Positions 1-10,300 of a DNA stretch of 21,972 nucleotides are shown in pieces. This DNA is from Clostridiales bacterium UBA4698. GTDB taxonomy: Bacteria > Bacillota > Clostridia > TANB77 > UBA1234. Each line of letters starts with the position of its first letter. The stretch's first letter is position 1. The position numbers and the translations under genes were made by a program. The DNA lies in contig DHKI01000020.1 in NCBI GenBank assembly GCA_002404755.1, positions 1-21,972 of the forward strand, read 5' to 3'. Below the pieces are notes generated by a model. That model was given only the letters and a program-made list of their open reading frames with translations, did no database searches and was not told the DNA's origin.

Positions 1-717
1 AGCAACTTTGATACATCAAATGTAACAGATATGGGGTCCATGTTTTCTGTATGCAGTAGTTTGACAGCTTTGAATGTAAGCAATTTTGATACATCGAAAG
101 TAACAGATATGTCATGGATGTTTGGTAATTGTAGCAACCTAACAAGCTTGGATGTGAGCAACTTTGATACATCAAATGTAACAAATATGGGATGCATGTT
201 TTATAAATGCAGTAATTTAGTAAGCTTGGATGTAAGCAACTTTGATACATCAAATGTAACTGATATGGGGTTCATGTTTTCTGGTTGCAGTGCTTTGAAA
301 AATTTGGATGTAAGTAATTTTAATACATCAAAAGTAACTGATATGGGTGTAATGTTTCAACATTGCAGTACTTTGAAAAATTTGAATTTAAACAATTTTG
401 ATACATCAAAAGTAAGAAACATGGGTTCTATGTTTTGTGGATGTAGTAGTTTGATAACCTTGGATTTAAGCAATTTTGATACATTAAATGTAACTGAAAT
501 GGATAGAATGTTTTGGAATTGCAGTAGTTTAATAAGCTTGAATTTGAGTAATTTTGATACATCAAATGTTGTAGGAAATTTTAATAATGGTATGGAGTAT
601 ATGTTTTCGGGCTGCTTAAAATTAACAAGCTTAGACTTAAGTAACTTTGATACATCAAAAATAGCGAATATGAAAGAAATGTTTAAAGATTGTACAAACT
701 TAAAATCTTTACAACTA
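1..717 (+). repeat. DUF285 repeat tract 1 (9 units, 78-bp period)
   Basis: Units begin with AGCAACTTTGATACATC-like sequence at 1, 79, 157 and onward, giving a 78-bp period (26 aa). Unit 8 has a 5-residue insertion. DNA-level similarity between units is high, as expected where slippage or recombination keeps repeats alike. Confidence 0.88.
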
Positions 718-3700
718 AGCGACAAATTTAAAATACCTACGTCAAATACAACAAACATGTTTACAAATACTACAAACCTAACATCAATCATCCTAGTAGA
801 CAGCACACCTCTTGCAGGTCAATTCACAAACATTAAATCTCAACTAGACGGCAAGACATTCTACGTGCCAAGCAAATCTGCTGAGACTGCTTACGAGACA
901 TCATGGGCTGCAGATTTCAGTGGCGATAGAATTCAGCCAATTCTAGAATTAATTGGCGATGAAAATGTTACTATAAACGTAGGCGATGCATACACAGACG
1001 CAGGTTACACAGTTGCAGGATTTGATACTGCAAACTCAGGAGATTACACAGTATACGGCTACAACGTAACAACAAGCGGAGAAGTAAACACAGCCGTTGC
1101 TGGAACATATAAAATTGACTATACAATAACAAGAACATACACCAACGCAGGCACAACAAAGACAGATACACTAATGACTGTTACAAGAAACATAACAGTA
1201 AAAGAAGTAATAAAAGAAGAATCTAAGATGATAACGGAATGGACAATCCCTACAGACAACACAGAAATTAAATTGCCAGTACAAGGCACAGGCTTAAACA
1301 TCACAGTAGATTGGGGCGATGGCACGGCAGAGCAAACAGTAACAACATCATTCCCAACACATACTTATGTAGCAGCAGGAACATACGAAATAAAAGTGTC
1401 AGGAACATGCCCAATGTTTGGAAATTGGGGTACTTCGAAGATTGATTCAAGTAGTAACTATTACACGTATACGCAATACTTAACAAAAGTAAAACAGTTT
1501 GGAGAATTAAACGCAACAAGATATGGCTTCGCATATTGCACAAATTTAACAGAAATAAAAGGAGCAACAGAAAATTCCACAAAGCAGGTAACATCAATGG
1601 CGAATATGTTTTTTGGTTGTAGTGGTTTGCAAAGTGTAGATTTTACGAATTTTAACACAAACAATGTAACAAACATGCTACAGATGTTTTGGACATGTTC
1701 AAAATTAACCAGTATTGATTTCAATGGTTTTAACACGTCTAAAGTAACGAGTATGAGTGGTATGTTTTATGGATGTACAAATTTGACAAACATAAATATA
1801 AATATTTTTGATACATCAAATGTAACAAGTATGAGAAATATGTTTAATGGATGTACAAGTTTGGCAAATATAAATTTAAATAACTTTAAAACATCTAAAG
1901 TAACAACTATATATGGAATGTTTAGTAATTGTAGTAACTTAACAAGTTTGGATTTGAGCAATTTTGATACATCAAAAATAACAAGTATGGAATCTATGTT
2001 CTATAAATGTGGCAACTTAACAAATTTGAATGTGAGTGAATTTGATACTTCAAATGTAACAAGCATGAAATGTATGTTCTATAATTGTAGCAATTTGACA
2101 AGTTTAAATGTAAATAAATTTAACACCTCAAATGTAACGGATACAACATTTATGTTTTATGGCTGCAGTAACTTAACAAGTTTGGATGTAAGCAATTTTG
2201 ATACATCAAAAGTAACTGATATGAGATGTATGTTTTATAAATGTAGCAAGTTGACAGAGTTAAATTTGAACAACTTTGACACATCGAAAGTAACATATAT
2301 GGGTGGTATGTTCTCAGGATGTAGCAATTTGATAGATTTGAACATAAGTGTTTTCGATACATCAAGTGTAGACCATATGGAGAGCATGTTTTATAATTGT
2401 GTTAGTCTTAAAAAATTGGATATGAGCAATTTTGATACAGCGAAAGTAATTGATATGCATAGCATGTTTTATAATTGTTCGAAATTAAAATCTTTGCAAC
2501 TTAGCAACAAGTTTAAAATACCAACATCAAATATAACATATATGTTTGTGGGTACGTCAAATCTGAAATCTATCATATTAATAGACAGCGAGCCATTAGC
2601 ATCACAATTCACACCAGTTGTATCGCAACTAGCTGGCAAGACAATTTATGTGCCAAGCAAAGTTGCTGAGACAGCATATGAAGAATTGTGGTCAGGAGAC
2701 TTTAGTGGAGACAGAATTCAGCCAATATTAGAATTACTAGGCAAAGAAAATATCACATTAAATGTTAGCGATACATACACCGATTCAGGTTACACAGTTG
2801 CAGGATTTGACACTGCAAATTCAGGAGATTACACAGTATACGGCTACAACGTAACAACAAGTGGAGAAGTAAACACAGCCGTTGCTGGAACATATAAGAT
2901 AGAATACACCTTAACAAGAACCTACAACAACGGTACAGAAACAGTAACTGAAGAAGTAATGAGAGAGACAAGAACAGTAGACGTAGTAGACACGGCATCG
3001 TACATGATAACTGAGTGGAATGTATCAGGCGATGCAGGATTAGAGATAACATTACCAGTAAGCGGAACGGGATTAAACATAACAGTAGACTGGGGCGATG
3101 GAACAGAAGAAGCAATAACTCAAGAATATCCAACACATACATATGCTAAGACTGGTGTATACGAAATAAGCATAAGAGGCAATTGTCCAGAGTGGGGATA
3201 TTCAACTTCTAATAACCCAGACGAAAAATATAATACATACAATAACTACTTAATAAATGTAAAACAATTTGGAGAATTAAATGCAGGAAAATATGGATTT
3301 GCATATTGCTCAAATTTAAAAGAAGTGTCTGGAGAAAACTTAGTGGCAGAAAAAACATTTGAGCATGTAACGAACATGGCATACATGTTTTATAAATGCA
3401 CATCTTTAGAAAATATAGATGCAAGTAATTTCGACTCAAGTAAGGTTGATAATATGTGGAGTATGTTCCAAGATTGTTCTAGCTTAAAAGAATTAGATTT
3501 GAGTAATATGCATACACCAAGACTAACTAATGTATATAATATGTTTAATGGTTGTACAAAACTTGAAAAATTAGATATAAGCAATTTTGACACTAGCAAA
3601 GTTACTTGGATGCTTGGATTATTCAATGGTTGTCAATCATTGAAAGAGTTAGATTTAAGTAATTTTAATACAACTAGTGCGACATCTATGGATTACATGT

Positions 3701-5640
3701 TCTTTAATTGCAAGAGTTTAAAAACATTAGATTTGAGCACTTTTGAAACACCAAATGTCACAGAAATGTATGGTATGTTTAATGGATGTAGTGAACTAGA
3801 AAGCTTAATAATATGCAATATGACTAACGAAAAAGTAACAGATATGAGGTATGTATTTAGTGGATGTGCAAAACTTACAAACTTAGATTTAAGAGGATTT
3901 GGCACTCCGAATGCAACTAGGATGCAAGGTATGTTCCAAGGTTGTAAAGCGTTAGTAAATTTAGATTTAAGTAACTTTAATACTAGTAAAGTTACAAACT
4001 TTAATGCTATGTTTAAATATTGTACATCTTTACAATCATTGAACGTAAATAGTTTTAACACTTCTAATGCAACAGATATGTCTAATATGTTTGATGGTTG
4101 CTCAAAATTAGAGAGCATAGATGTAAGCTCATTTAACACAAGTAAAGTGACAAATATGAACAATATGTTTACTTCTTGTAGTGCACTTAATGAATTAGAA
4201 CTATCTAACTTTAATACATCAAATGTAACTAATATGGGTGGTATGTTTATGCATACTTCAAGTTTAAAGAGCATACTAATAGGCGAAAACTTTGCTGTAT
4301 CAGGTGAGACAGGTGAACTAGGTATATTCTGGAATTCATCAATAAAATCAGTCATCACCACAAGCACCACCCCAGTTGCAAACCAATTCAAAGGTCAATT
4401 GCCAGCTGGCACAAAACTATACGTGCCAAATGGTTGCGAAGATGTATATAAAGAAATATTAAGTGGAGACACGGATGCAAGCAAGATTAAGCCAATCATC
4501 GAACCAATAGGCGAGACCGAAGTTGGTATGCTTGTTGGAACATCATATGAAGAGCAAAATTACACAGTTGCAGGCTTTGGAATAGAAGATGCAAAATACT
4601 ACATGGCATATGGTTATGATGTTGAGGTAAGCGGAGATGTAAATACAAACGAATGTGGAACCTATAAAGTTGAATATATCTTAACAAGAAAATACACAGA
4701 CGAAAACGGAGCTGCAAAAGAGGAAAGTTATACAGCAACAAGAACTATATACGTATATGATTCACCAATAGTGCGTTTGTATGAGAATAATAAACCTTAC
4801 TACGGAGATTGGACAAATCAAGATGTAGTAGCTATTATGAATATCTTATCACCACAAACAACGTGGATAGCTATTAAAGTTGAAAACGGTGATTGGAGCA
4901 TAGAGCCTACATATGCAGATATTGCTAAGAGTGGAGAGCAGATGATTGTAACGTTCCATGAGTCATTAAACGGAAAAGTTTACTTCAAGGAAGTGGATGT
5001 AACCGGAAATGCGACAACATATCAATCAGAGCCAAGCATAATAAAGATAGACAAAGAAAAACCAATAGTACAAGATATGACAGCAAAAACAATAGACGGA
5101 GTGATTAAGCTAGAAGCGAAAGTCTTTGATAGTCTAAGCGGAATTGAGAAATATTCAATAATGCAAAGTGGAGAGACACAAATAGCATGGAAGAAATATG
5201 ATGGAACTGACGGCAAGATTGAAGAGATATTGCCAAGCTCAGGCACATATTACTTATGGCTAAAAGATGCAGCTGGAAATGTATCAAATGGAGATTATAT
5301 GAACGTTATAAAAGACGTTGAAGCACCAAAAGGCACAATAGATATAATACCAACGAATGTGGTAAGCGGAGACAAGTACACAAATCAAGATACAGTACTA
5401 ATAAACTTAAACGTAACAGATAATCAGACAGAACAAGCAAGGATAATGTATGCACTTTATAACGAGGAAGACTACGAACAAGTAAAAGCAGGAACAAAAG
5501 AAATAGAGTGGAAGCAATACACGCCTACAGTTACATGGACATTAAAAGAACCACAAGGAATAAATATAATTTACGCAGTATTCAAAGACACAGCAGGCAA
5601 CGTCACAATGACAAAAGGAGCAGCAGTACAAAAACCATAA
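1..5640 (+). CDS. Giant BspA-like (DUF285 / 26-residue repeat) surface protein, 5' end missing
   Basis: The reading frame is open from base 1, so the gene starts before the window; 1879 residues are visible. Three tracts of 26-aa repeats (consensus SNFDTSxVTxMxxMFxxCSxLxxLDL; 9, about 11 and about 11 units) alternate with linkers. Each linker has a cap ending in a (T/I)xYVPS or LYVPN motif, a DUF5011/Ig-like domain (YTVAGF...SGDYTVYGYNV) and a PKD-like domain (VDWGDGT...PTHTY...GxYEI). The last ~300 residues are Ig-like modules ending in AVQKP. I see no LPXTG motif, SLH domain or C-terminal membrane helix, so the mode of attachment is unknown. Proteins of this family are secreted or surface-exposed and often bind host or bacterial partners; the ligand here is unknown. 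Each repeat carries one conserved Cys. A strong terminator follows at 5688. Confidence 0.9.
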   Translation, partial: SNFDTSNVTDMGSMFSVCSSLTALNVSNFDTSKVTDMSWMFGNCSNLTSLDVSNFDTSNVTNMGCMFYKCSNLVSLDVSNFDTSNVTDMGFMFSGCSALKNLDVSNFNTSKVTDMGVMFQHCSTLKNLNLNNFDTSKVRNMGSMFCGCSSLITLDLSNFDTLNVTEMDRMFWNCSSLISLNLSNFDTSNVVGNFNNGMEYMFSGCLKLTSLDLSNFDTSKIANMKEMFKDCTNLKSLQLSDKFKIPTSNTTNMFTNTTNLTSIILVDSTPLAGQFTNIKSQLDGKTFYVPSKSAETAYETSWAADFSGDRIQPILELIGDENVTINVGDAYTDAGYTVAGFDTANSGDYTVYGYNVTTSGEVNTAVAGTYKIDYTITRTYTNAGTTKTDTLMTVTRNITVKEVIKEESKMITEWTIPTDNTEIKLPVQGTGLNITVDWGDGTAEQTVTTSFPTHTYVAAGTYEIKVSGTCPMFGNWGTSKIDSSSNYYTYTQYLTKVKQFGELNATRYGFAYCTNLTEIKGATENSTKQVTSMANMFFGCSGLQSVDFTNFNTNNVTNMLQMFWTCSKLTSIDFNGFNTSKVTSMSGMFYGCTNLTNININIFDTSNVTSMRNMFNGCTSLANINLNNFKTSKVTTIYGMFSNCSNLTSLDLSNFDTSKITSMESMFYKCGNLTNLNVSEFDTSNVTSMKCMFYNCSNLTSLNVNKFNTSNVTDTTFMFYGCSNLTSLDVSNFDTSKVTDMRCMFYKCSKLTELNLNNFDTSKVTYMGGMFSGCSNLIDLNISVFDTSSVDHMESMFYNCVSLKKLDMSNFDTAKVIDMHSMFYNCSKLKSLQLSNKFKIPTSNITYMFVGTSNLKSIILIDSEPLASQFTPVVSQLAGKTIYVPSKVAETAYEELWSGDFSGDRIQPILELLGKENITLNVSDTYTDSGYTVAGFDTANSGDYTVYGYNVTTSGEVNTAVAGTYKIEYTLTRTYNNGTETVTEEVMRETRTVDVVDTASYMITEWNVSGDAGLEITLPVSGTGLNITVDWGDGTEEAITQEYPTHTYAKTGVYEISIRGNCPEWGYSTSNNPDEKYNTYNNYLINVKQFGELNAGKYGFAYCSNLKEVSGENLVAEKTFEHVTNMAYMFYKCTSLENIDASNFDSSKVDNMWSMFQDCSSLKELDLSNMHTPRLTNVYNMFNGCTKLEKLDISNFDTSKVTWMLGLFNGCQSLKELDLSNFNTTSATSMDYMFFNCKSLKTLDLSTFETPNVTEMYGMFNGCSELESLIICNMTNEKVTDMRYVFSGCAKLTNLDLRGFGTPNATRMQGMFQGCKALVNLDLSNFNTSKVTNFNAMFKYCTSLQSLNVNSFNTSNATDMSNMFDGCSKLESIDVSSFNTSKVTNMNNMFTSCSALNELELSNFNTSNVTNMGGMFMHTSSLKSILIGENFAVSGETGELGIFWNSSIKSVITTSTTPVANQFKGQLPAGTKLYVPNGCEDVYKEILSGDTDASKIKPIIEPIGETEVGMLVGTSYEEQNYTVAGFGIEDAKYYMAYGYDVEVSGDVNTNECGTYKVEYILTRKYTDENGAAKEESYTATRTIYVYDSPIVRLYENNKPYYGDWTNQDVVAIMNILSPQTTWIAIKVENGDWSIEPTYADIAKSGEQMIVTFHESLNGKVYFKEVDVTGNATTYQSEPSIIKIDKEKPIVQDMTAKTIDGVIKLEAKVFDSLSGIEKYSIMQSGETQIAWKKYDGTDGKIEEILPSSGTYYLWLKDAAGNVSNGDYMNVIKDVEAPKGTIDIIPTNVVSGDKYTNQDTVLINLNVTDNQTEQARIMYALYNEEDYEQVKAGTKEIEWKQYTPTVTWTLKEPQGINIIYAVFKDTAGNVTMTKGAAVQKP
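1591..2502 (+). repeat. DUF285 repeat tract 2 (about 11 units)
   Basis: The same 26-aa unit repeats from TSMANMFFGC onward to the KLKSLQL cap. DNA similarity among its units is comparable to tract 1. Confidence 0.85.
3364..4281 (+). repeat. DUF285 repeat tract 3 (about 11 units, more diverged)
   Basis: The 26-aa unit persists (VTNMAYMFYKC to MHTSSLKSILI). Units are more diverged in both residues and codons than in tracts 1 and 2, for example NMHTPRLTN and NMTNEKVTD, which suggests an older expansion. Confidence 0.82.
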
Positions 5641-5687
5641 GATTAAATTAAGCAAAAAGCTTAAAATCTTATAAAAGCAAAAATAAA

Positions 5688-5737
5688 ATCCAGATATGTT
5701 CGGAACGAAAAAGCCGAATGTATCTGGATATTTTTTT
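5688..5737 (+). terminator. Rho-independent terminator of the 5' surface protein gene
   Basis: The arms ATCCAGATATGTTCGG and CCGAATGTATCTGGAT pair over 16 positions (two G-T wobbles) and are followed by seven T. It lies 47 bp after the TAA stop at 5638. Confidence 0.88.
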
Positions 5738-5768
5738 ATATGCAGAAAGCCAATATTATTCTGCATAT
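5738..5768. repeat. Perfect 10-bp inverted repeat next to the terminator
   Basis: ATATGCAGAA and TTCTGCATAT flank an 11-nt loop. A third ATATGCAG copy lies near 5782, so alternative pairing is possible. No T-run follows it. Its function is unknown. The rest of the 313-bp gap 5641-5953 holds only the terminator and the prfA promoter. Confidence 0.5.
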
Positions 5769-5887
5769 GTTTTGCAACTTTATATGCAGATAATCCAAAC
5801 ACCCCTTACAAACCTACCGTGATTTTTGCTTGTATTTTAGCTATTTGTTGAATTTTGTGGATTTTTTCTGTACTAAGCCATAGAGCC

Positions 5888-5916
5888 TTGCATATTTTGG
5901 CATTTTGTAATATAAT
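5888..5916 (+). promoter_or_regulatory. prfA promoter (TTGCAT-17-TATAAT)
   Basis: The -35 box TTGCAT (5888-5893) and -10 box TATAAT (5911-5916) are separated by 17 bp. The predicted start is near 5923, giving a leader of about 30 nt. An AGGTGG ribosome binding site at 5941-5946 precedes the ATG at 5954. Confidence 0.75.
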
Positions 5917-5953
5917 ACTAATCTAGAATATTATGTTTAAAGGTGGATAAATT

Positions 5954-7012
5954 ATGTTTGATAAATTAGAAAATGTTGAAAAGCGTTACGAAGAGCTTAA
6001 TGCCAAGATTAGTGACCCAGAGGTTATTGCTAATCAAAACGAGTGGAAAAAGCTTATGAAAGAGCATGCAGATATTGAGGAAATCGTTGAAAAATACAGA
6101 GAATACAAGAAAATCGTTCAAAGTATCGATGAGTTAAAAGAGATGCTTAACGATAAGGAAATGCACGATTTGGCTCAAATGGAGTTAGATGAGAATAAAG
6201 AAAAGTTGCCTAAAATTGAGGAAGAGTTGAAACTTTTATTAGTTCCAAAAGACCCTAACGATGATAAGAACGTTATCATGGAAATTAGAGGCGGTGCAGG
6301 TGGAGAAGAGTCTTCTTTATTTGCTGCGGATTTATTTAGAATGTACTCTATGTATGCTGAAAGAAAGAGATGGAAATTTGAAGTTTTAAATATGAATGAA
6401 ACAGAGCTTGGTGGAATTAAAGAGGCTACTATCATGATAACTGGTAAAGGTGCATATAGCAGACTTAAGTTTGAAAGCGGCGTTCACAGAGTACAAAGAG
6501 TTCCTGATACAGAATCTAGCGGAAGAATACATACTTCAACTGCTACGGTTGCTGTTCTTCCAGAGGTTGATGATGTTGAGGTAGAAATCAATCCTGCAGA
6601 CTTAAAGGTTGATACTTTTAGATCTAGCGGTGCTGGTGGACAACATATTAACAAGACTGAATCAGCTATAAGAATTACACATATACCAACTGGTGTTGTT
6701 GTTGAATGCCAAACAGAGCGTTCACAAATTCAAAACAGAGAAACTGCTATGAAGATGCTTCGTTCTAAGCTTTATGAGGCTGAACTTGAAAAGCAAAACA
6801 GTGAGCTTGCTTCTGCAAGAAAGAGCCAAGTTGGTAGTGGAGACCGTTCTGAAAAGATTAGAACATACAACTTTCCACAAGGTAGAATTACAGACCACAG
6901 AATTGGACTAAGCATGTTCCAAGTTGATGAGTTTTTAAATGGTGGTCTTGACGAGATGATTGACGCACTTAATGCAGCAGATAGAGCAGCTAAGTTATCT
7001 GAGGAAGATTAA
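5954..7012 (+). CDS. prfA: Peptide chain release factor 1
   Basis: This 352-aa protein has the full length and architecture of bacterial RF1. It recognises UAA and UAG in the ribosomal A site and triggers hydrolysis of peptidyl-tRNA. The catalytic GGQ is at 228-230 within SGAGGQHINKTESA. The PxT codon-recognition tripeptide is PDT at 184-186 (HRVQRVPDTESSGRIHTS), which separates it from RF2 (SPF). The N-terminal 100 residues are the helical domain 1. The start at 5954 is supported by AGGTGG 7 bp upstream and a consensus promoter. It is monocistronic here, with a terminator at 7094-7133. The methyltransferase gene prmC, which often follows prfA and modifies the GGQ glutamine, is not adjacent; a surface protein gene follows instead. 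Confidence 0.97.
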   Translation: MFDKLENVEKRYEELNAKISDPEVIANQNEWKKLMKEHADIEEIVEKYREYKKIVQSIDELKEMLNDKEMHDLAQMELDENKEKLPKIEEELKLLLVPKDPNDDKNVIMEIRGGAGGEESSLFAADLFRMYSMYAERKRWKFEVLNMNETELGGIKEATIMITGKGAYSRLKFESGVHRVQRVPDTESSGRIHTSTATVAVLPEVDDVEVEINPADLKVDTFRSSGAGGQHINKTESAIRITHIPTGVVVECQTERSQIQNRETAMKMLRSKLYEAELEKQNSELASARKSQVGSGDRSEKIRTYNFPQGRITDHRIGLSMFQVDEFLNGGLDEMIDALNAADRAAKLSEED

Positions 7013-7093
7013 TTATTTACGAAAGAACGATTATAAAAAACTTAATACACTACGGCAACAGGGCTTTTGAAAAATTAAAATATAATATTACAG

Positions 7094-7133
7094 AAATGTT
7101 ACAAGTAAATTAACATACTTGTAACATTTTTTT
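7094..7133 (+). terminator. prfA terminator (first half of duplicated module A)
   Basis: A perfect 14-bp stem, AAATGTTACAAGTA and TACTTGTAACATTT, has an 8-nt loop and is followed by T residues. A homologous hairpin occurs at 19996-20035. Confidence 0.85.
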
Positions 7134-7250
7134 AATACAAAATTAACAAAGTATGTTTTTAAGATTTTCTAAAAATTAGAGTGCGTACTTCCGTAATTTG
7201 TGAGGACTTAAAAATGCCACGAAAGCACTCAAACATGTGAGTTTGTACGC
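7134..7250 (+). promoter_or_regulatory. Conserved upstream block A of the 2538-aa protein gene
   Basis: This non-coding block carries GTGCGTACTTCCGTAA (7181-7196), a later GTACGC (7244-7249) able to pair with GCGTAC, and a small dyad ACTCA/TGAGT. It matches the block before 20361 best around TTCCGTAA. That octamer lies 60 bp after the terminator stem and 62 bp before the -35 box in both copies. It may be an operator or an upstream element. I do not recognise a known riboswitch consensus. Confidence 0.45.
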
Positions 7251-7278
7251 TGGACAGTTCTTTAATTTATATTATAAT
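7251..7278 (+). promoter_or_regulatory. Promoter of the 2538-aa surface protein (TGGACA-16-TATAAT)
   Basis: TGGACA at 7251 and TATAAT at 7273 are 16 bp apart. The predicted leader is about 30 nt, with AAAGGGG at 7300-7306 placed 8 bp before the ATG at 7315. Confidence 0.7.
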
Positions 7279-7314
7279 AAAAAGCAAAGATAACTCTCGA
7301 AAGGGGACTTACGA

Positions 7315-10300
7315 ATGAAAAGAAAATCGATATTTTTAGTTGGAGCTATGATGTTAATACTTGGAGGCAACACGGTTTCTCTGCGAAACAAAGTTTTGGC
7401 GACTGAAAGCGGAGGTACAGAAAGCATATCTATAACGCAGGAATGCACACATGAGAAGTTAAAGTACATATATGCTGGTCTAACACATAGCATTGAATGC
7501 GAAGATTGTGGGAAAGACTTGGGAGTAGAGACGCATATCGACAAGGATAATGATATGCGTTGCGACGCATGCCTTGCAAAGCTTTCAGCAGTTGCTCCAA
7601 CTACTGCCGAAGGTTATGTTAGTAGCAAGCTAACATTGGATGACAAAATTAAAATATCGATTAAAGCAAACAAAGACGAAGTTAATGGCATTACAGTTTC
7701 TGCTTGGTATGGAAAGAGTACTCTTGAAAAGCTAGAACAGGGAGTTGACGAGGAAGGAAAAACATATTACAAAGGTTCAATATATTCTGCAAAAGCTGAG
7801 TACAATGAAAATACTGGTTGCTATGAGACAGACATCAGTTTTTCGGACGTTAATGGAAAAGATGGTAAGTACTATTTTGATGCACTTATATTCGGAAAAA
7901 CTGGTTCTCAAAGATATGTGAGATTGTCTGTTGTGGAATACGTAAAGAACGGTATTTCAACAGTTTCAACTTACAGAAATACAGACGGAACATTAGATGT
8001 TTCTATAAAAGCAGTTGAAGGTGGAGAAATATACATTGCAAAGAATGGAGAAGAGCCAACAGACGAATCGAACTGGGTATCGTATAATCCAAATCAAACA
8101 TATACAGTTCAAGACGAAAATATAGAGGTAAAAGAAATCAGTGTTTATTACAGAGCACTTACTGCAGCAGGTGCAGTTATGAAAGCACCTACTATATTAA
8201 GAGCACCATCAGCAAGCGATTCTAAGACAATGGTTACAGAATGGACAATACCAAACGCAAATACAGAAGTAATATTGCCAATTCAAGGCGAAGGAATAGA
8301 TGTTACGATTAACTGGGGTGATGGAACAACAATACAAACAACTGGCGAATTCCCAACACATACATATACTACTGCTGGAACATATGATGTAACTATGACA
8401 GGAACGTGTCCGATATTTGGATATACTGAAATGAATGCGCCAGCTACAACAAGTGAATTCTATACTTTTACACAATATCTAACAGGCGTAAAACAATTTG
8501 GAGAACTTTCAGCTACTAGGTATGGATTTTCAAATTGTAAATTTCTAAAATATGTTTCTGGAGACGCAACAGAGAATACATTTACAAATGTCACAGATAT
8601 GAGCTATATGTTTTATGGATGTAGCACTTTAAAACAAATTGATCTTTCGAATTTTAATACTAGTAATGTAAAGAAAATGGGTAGTATGTTTTTTTATTGT
8701 AGAGTTCTTGAAAATATTGATTTAAGAAGCTTTGACACAAGCAAGGTTGAAGAAATGGATTGTATGTTTTTATCTTGCTCATCATTGAAAGATATTGATG
8801 TAAGTAGTTTTGATACAAAAAATGTAAAAATATTCTATAGAATGTTTTCAGGATGCGAAAAGTTAAAGACTCTTAGCATCTCAAATTTTGATTTTGTAAA
8901 TGCTACAACTATTTCGAGCATGTTTGAAAATTGTAAACAATTAGAAAGCATTGATTTTGGAAAGATTGGATTGCAACAAACTTGTAATCTTAGAGGAATG
9001 TTTAAAAAATGTAGTCAATTAGTAGCATTAGACTTATCTTTTATAGACTATAATAAGGTGAGCAATGTAGAAAGTTTGCTTTACAACGATACATCACTAG
9101 AAACAATAATAGTAAGCAGCAATTTCAAAACAGACGATGCAGATATTTTTACAGGTGCAACAAATTTAAAGAAGATTATATTAACAGACGCTACACCTAC
9201 AATTGACCAATTTGCAACCGTTAAAGATGATATACCAAATGTAACTTTCTATGTTCCTGGTGAAAATGCTGAAACGGCATATGAGTCAGCTTGGGCAAGC
9301 GATTATTCAGTGGATAGAATAAGACCTATTTTAGAGTTGGCAGGAGATAAAGAAATAACAATAGGGACATATGAAGATTATGATACAGAAGATTATTTAG
9401 TTATGGGTATAGATGCCTCAAATTCAGGGGATTATACAGCTCTTGGATACAACGTTGAACATAATTCAACGGTTGTTAGCGATACACCAGGCACGTATGA
9501 ACATGAGTACATTTTAACAAGAACTGTTGATGGTGTGAAAACAACAATTATGTCTGTTAAGAAAATTGTTGCAGTAGATAGAAAACCTATAACAGCACCA
9601 GATAGCTTTAAGGCCTCTCAACATGCTGATACGAGAATCATAACTTTAACATGGCAAAAACATAAAAATCCAAACGCAAAATATGAATTATCATATAAAA
9701 ATACAGAAGGTACATGGGAGATTTTATCTACAACTGCTGATACACCATATTTGCATAAGGGCTTAAGTCCTAACCAAACATTTGAGTACAGATTAAGAGC
9801 TTATGACGATATGGGTTATAGTAGTTACACATATACTCAAGGTTCAACAAAGCCTAATATAATTTCTGGTGACACAGTTTTGGATACAGTTAAACCAATA
9901 ATTAATTTCATCTCATATGCGCCATTAGACAAATATTGCAGAATAGGAAAGAACTTTGAATTTTTATTTAGTGTTACAGATAACAATTATTATAGTGCAT
10001 ATAACAAAACTTCTGGCGACACAATAAAGATTATGATTGGAGATAAAACGGTTCCGGCAAATGCAATATCAATAATAAAAGAAACAATAACAAGTGGAGA
10101 AAATGTAAAGGTGGTAGTTAATAAAATGCCTAATATATCAGCATCGGGAGAAATCAAACTTGTTATACCAGCAGACACGATTAAGGATAAAGCTTTAAAC
10201 GGAAACATAGAAATGGAATATGAAACACCTGTAATATATGTAAATTCTAATATAACAACAGATGCTCCAGATGTTGAAATTGAATATAATAAAGCAACAA

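Noticed and set aside
1..83. Circular molecule inferred from identical ends
   Set aside because: The match fails in the last 13 bases, lies in a repeat family, and the window contains chromosomal prfA.
357..806. Minus-strand ORFs across the DUF285 repeats (also 1461-1736, 3693-4391, 21258-21620)
   Set aside because: They are antisense shadows of a repetitive plus-strand gene: the same low-complexity FDVSKLLKSK pattern recurs, and none has its own promoter or ribosome binding site.
1..5640. Mollicutes origin suggested by DUF285 repeats
   Set aside because: Tryptophan is coded by TGG throughout and TGA is not used as a sense codon; the promoters and ribosome binding sites fit Clostridia better.
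7134..7250. Known riboswitch (c-di-GMP, SAM, cobalamin, THF)
   Set aside because: I could not match any consensus core, and the likely promoter lies downstream of the block, so it may not be part of the mRNA.
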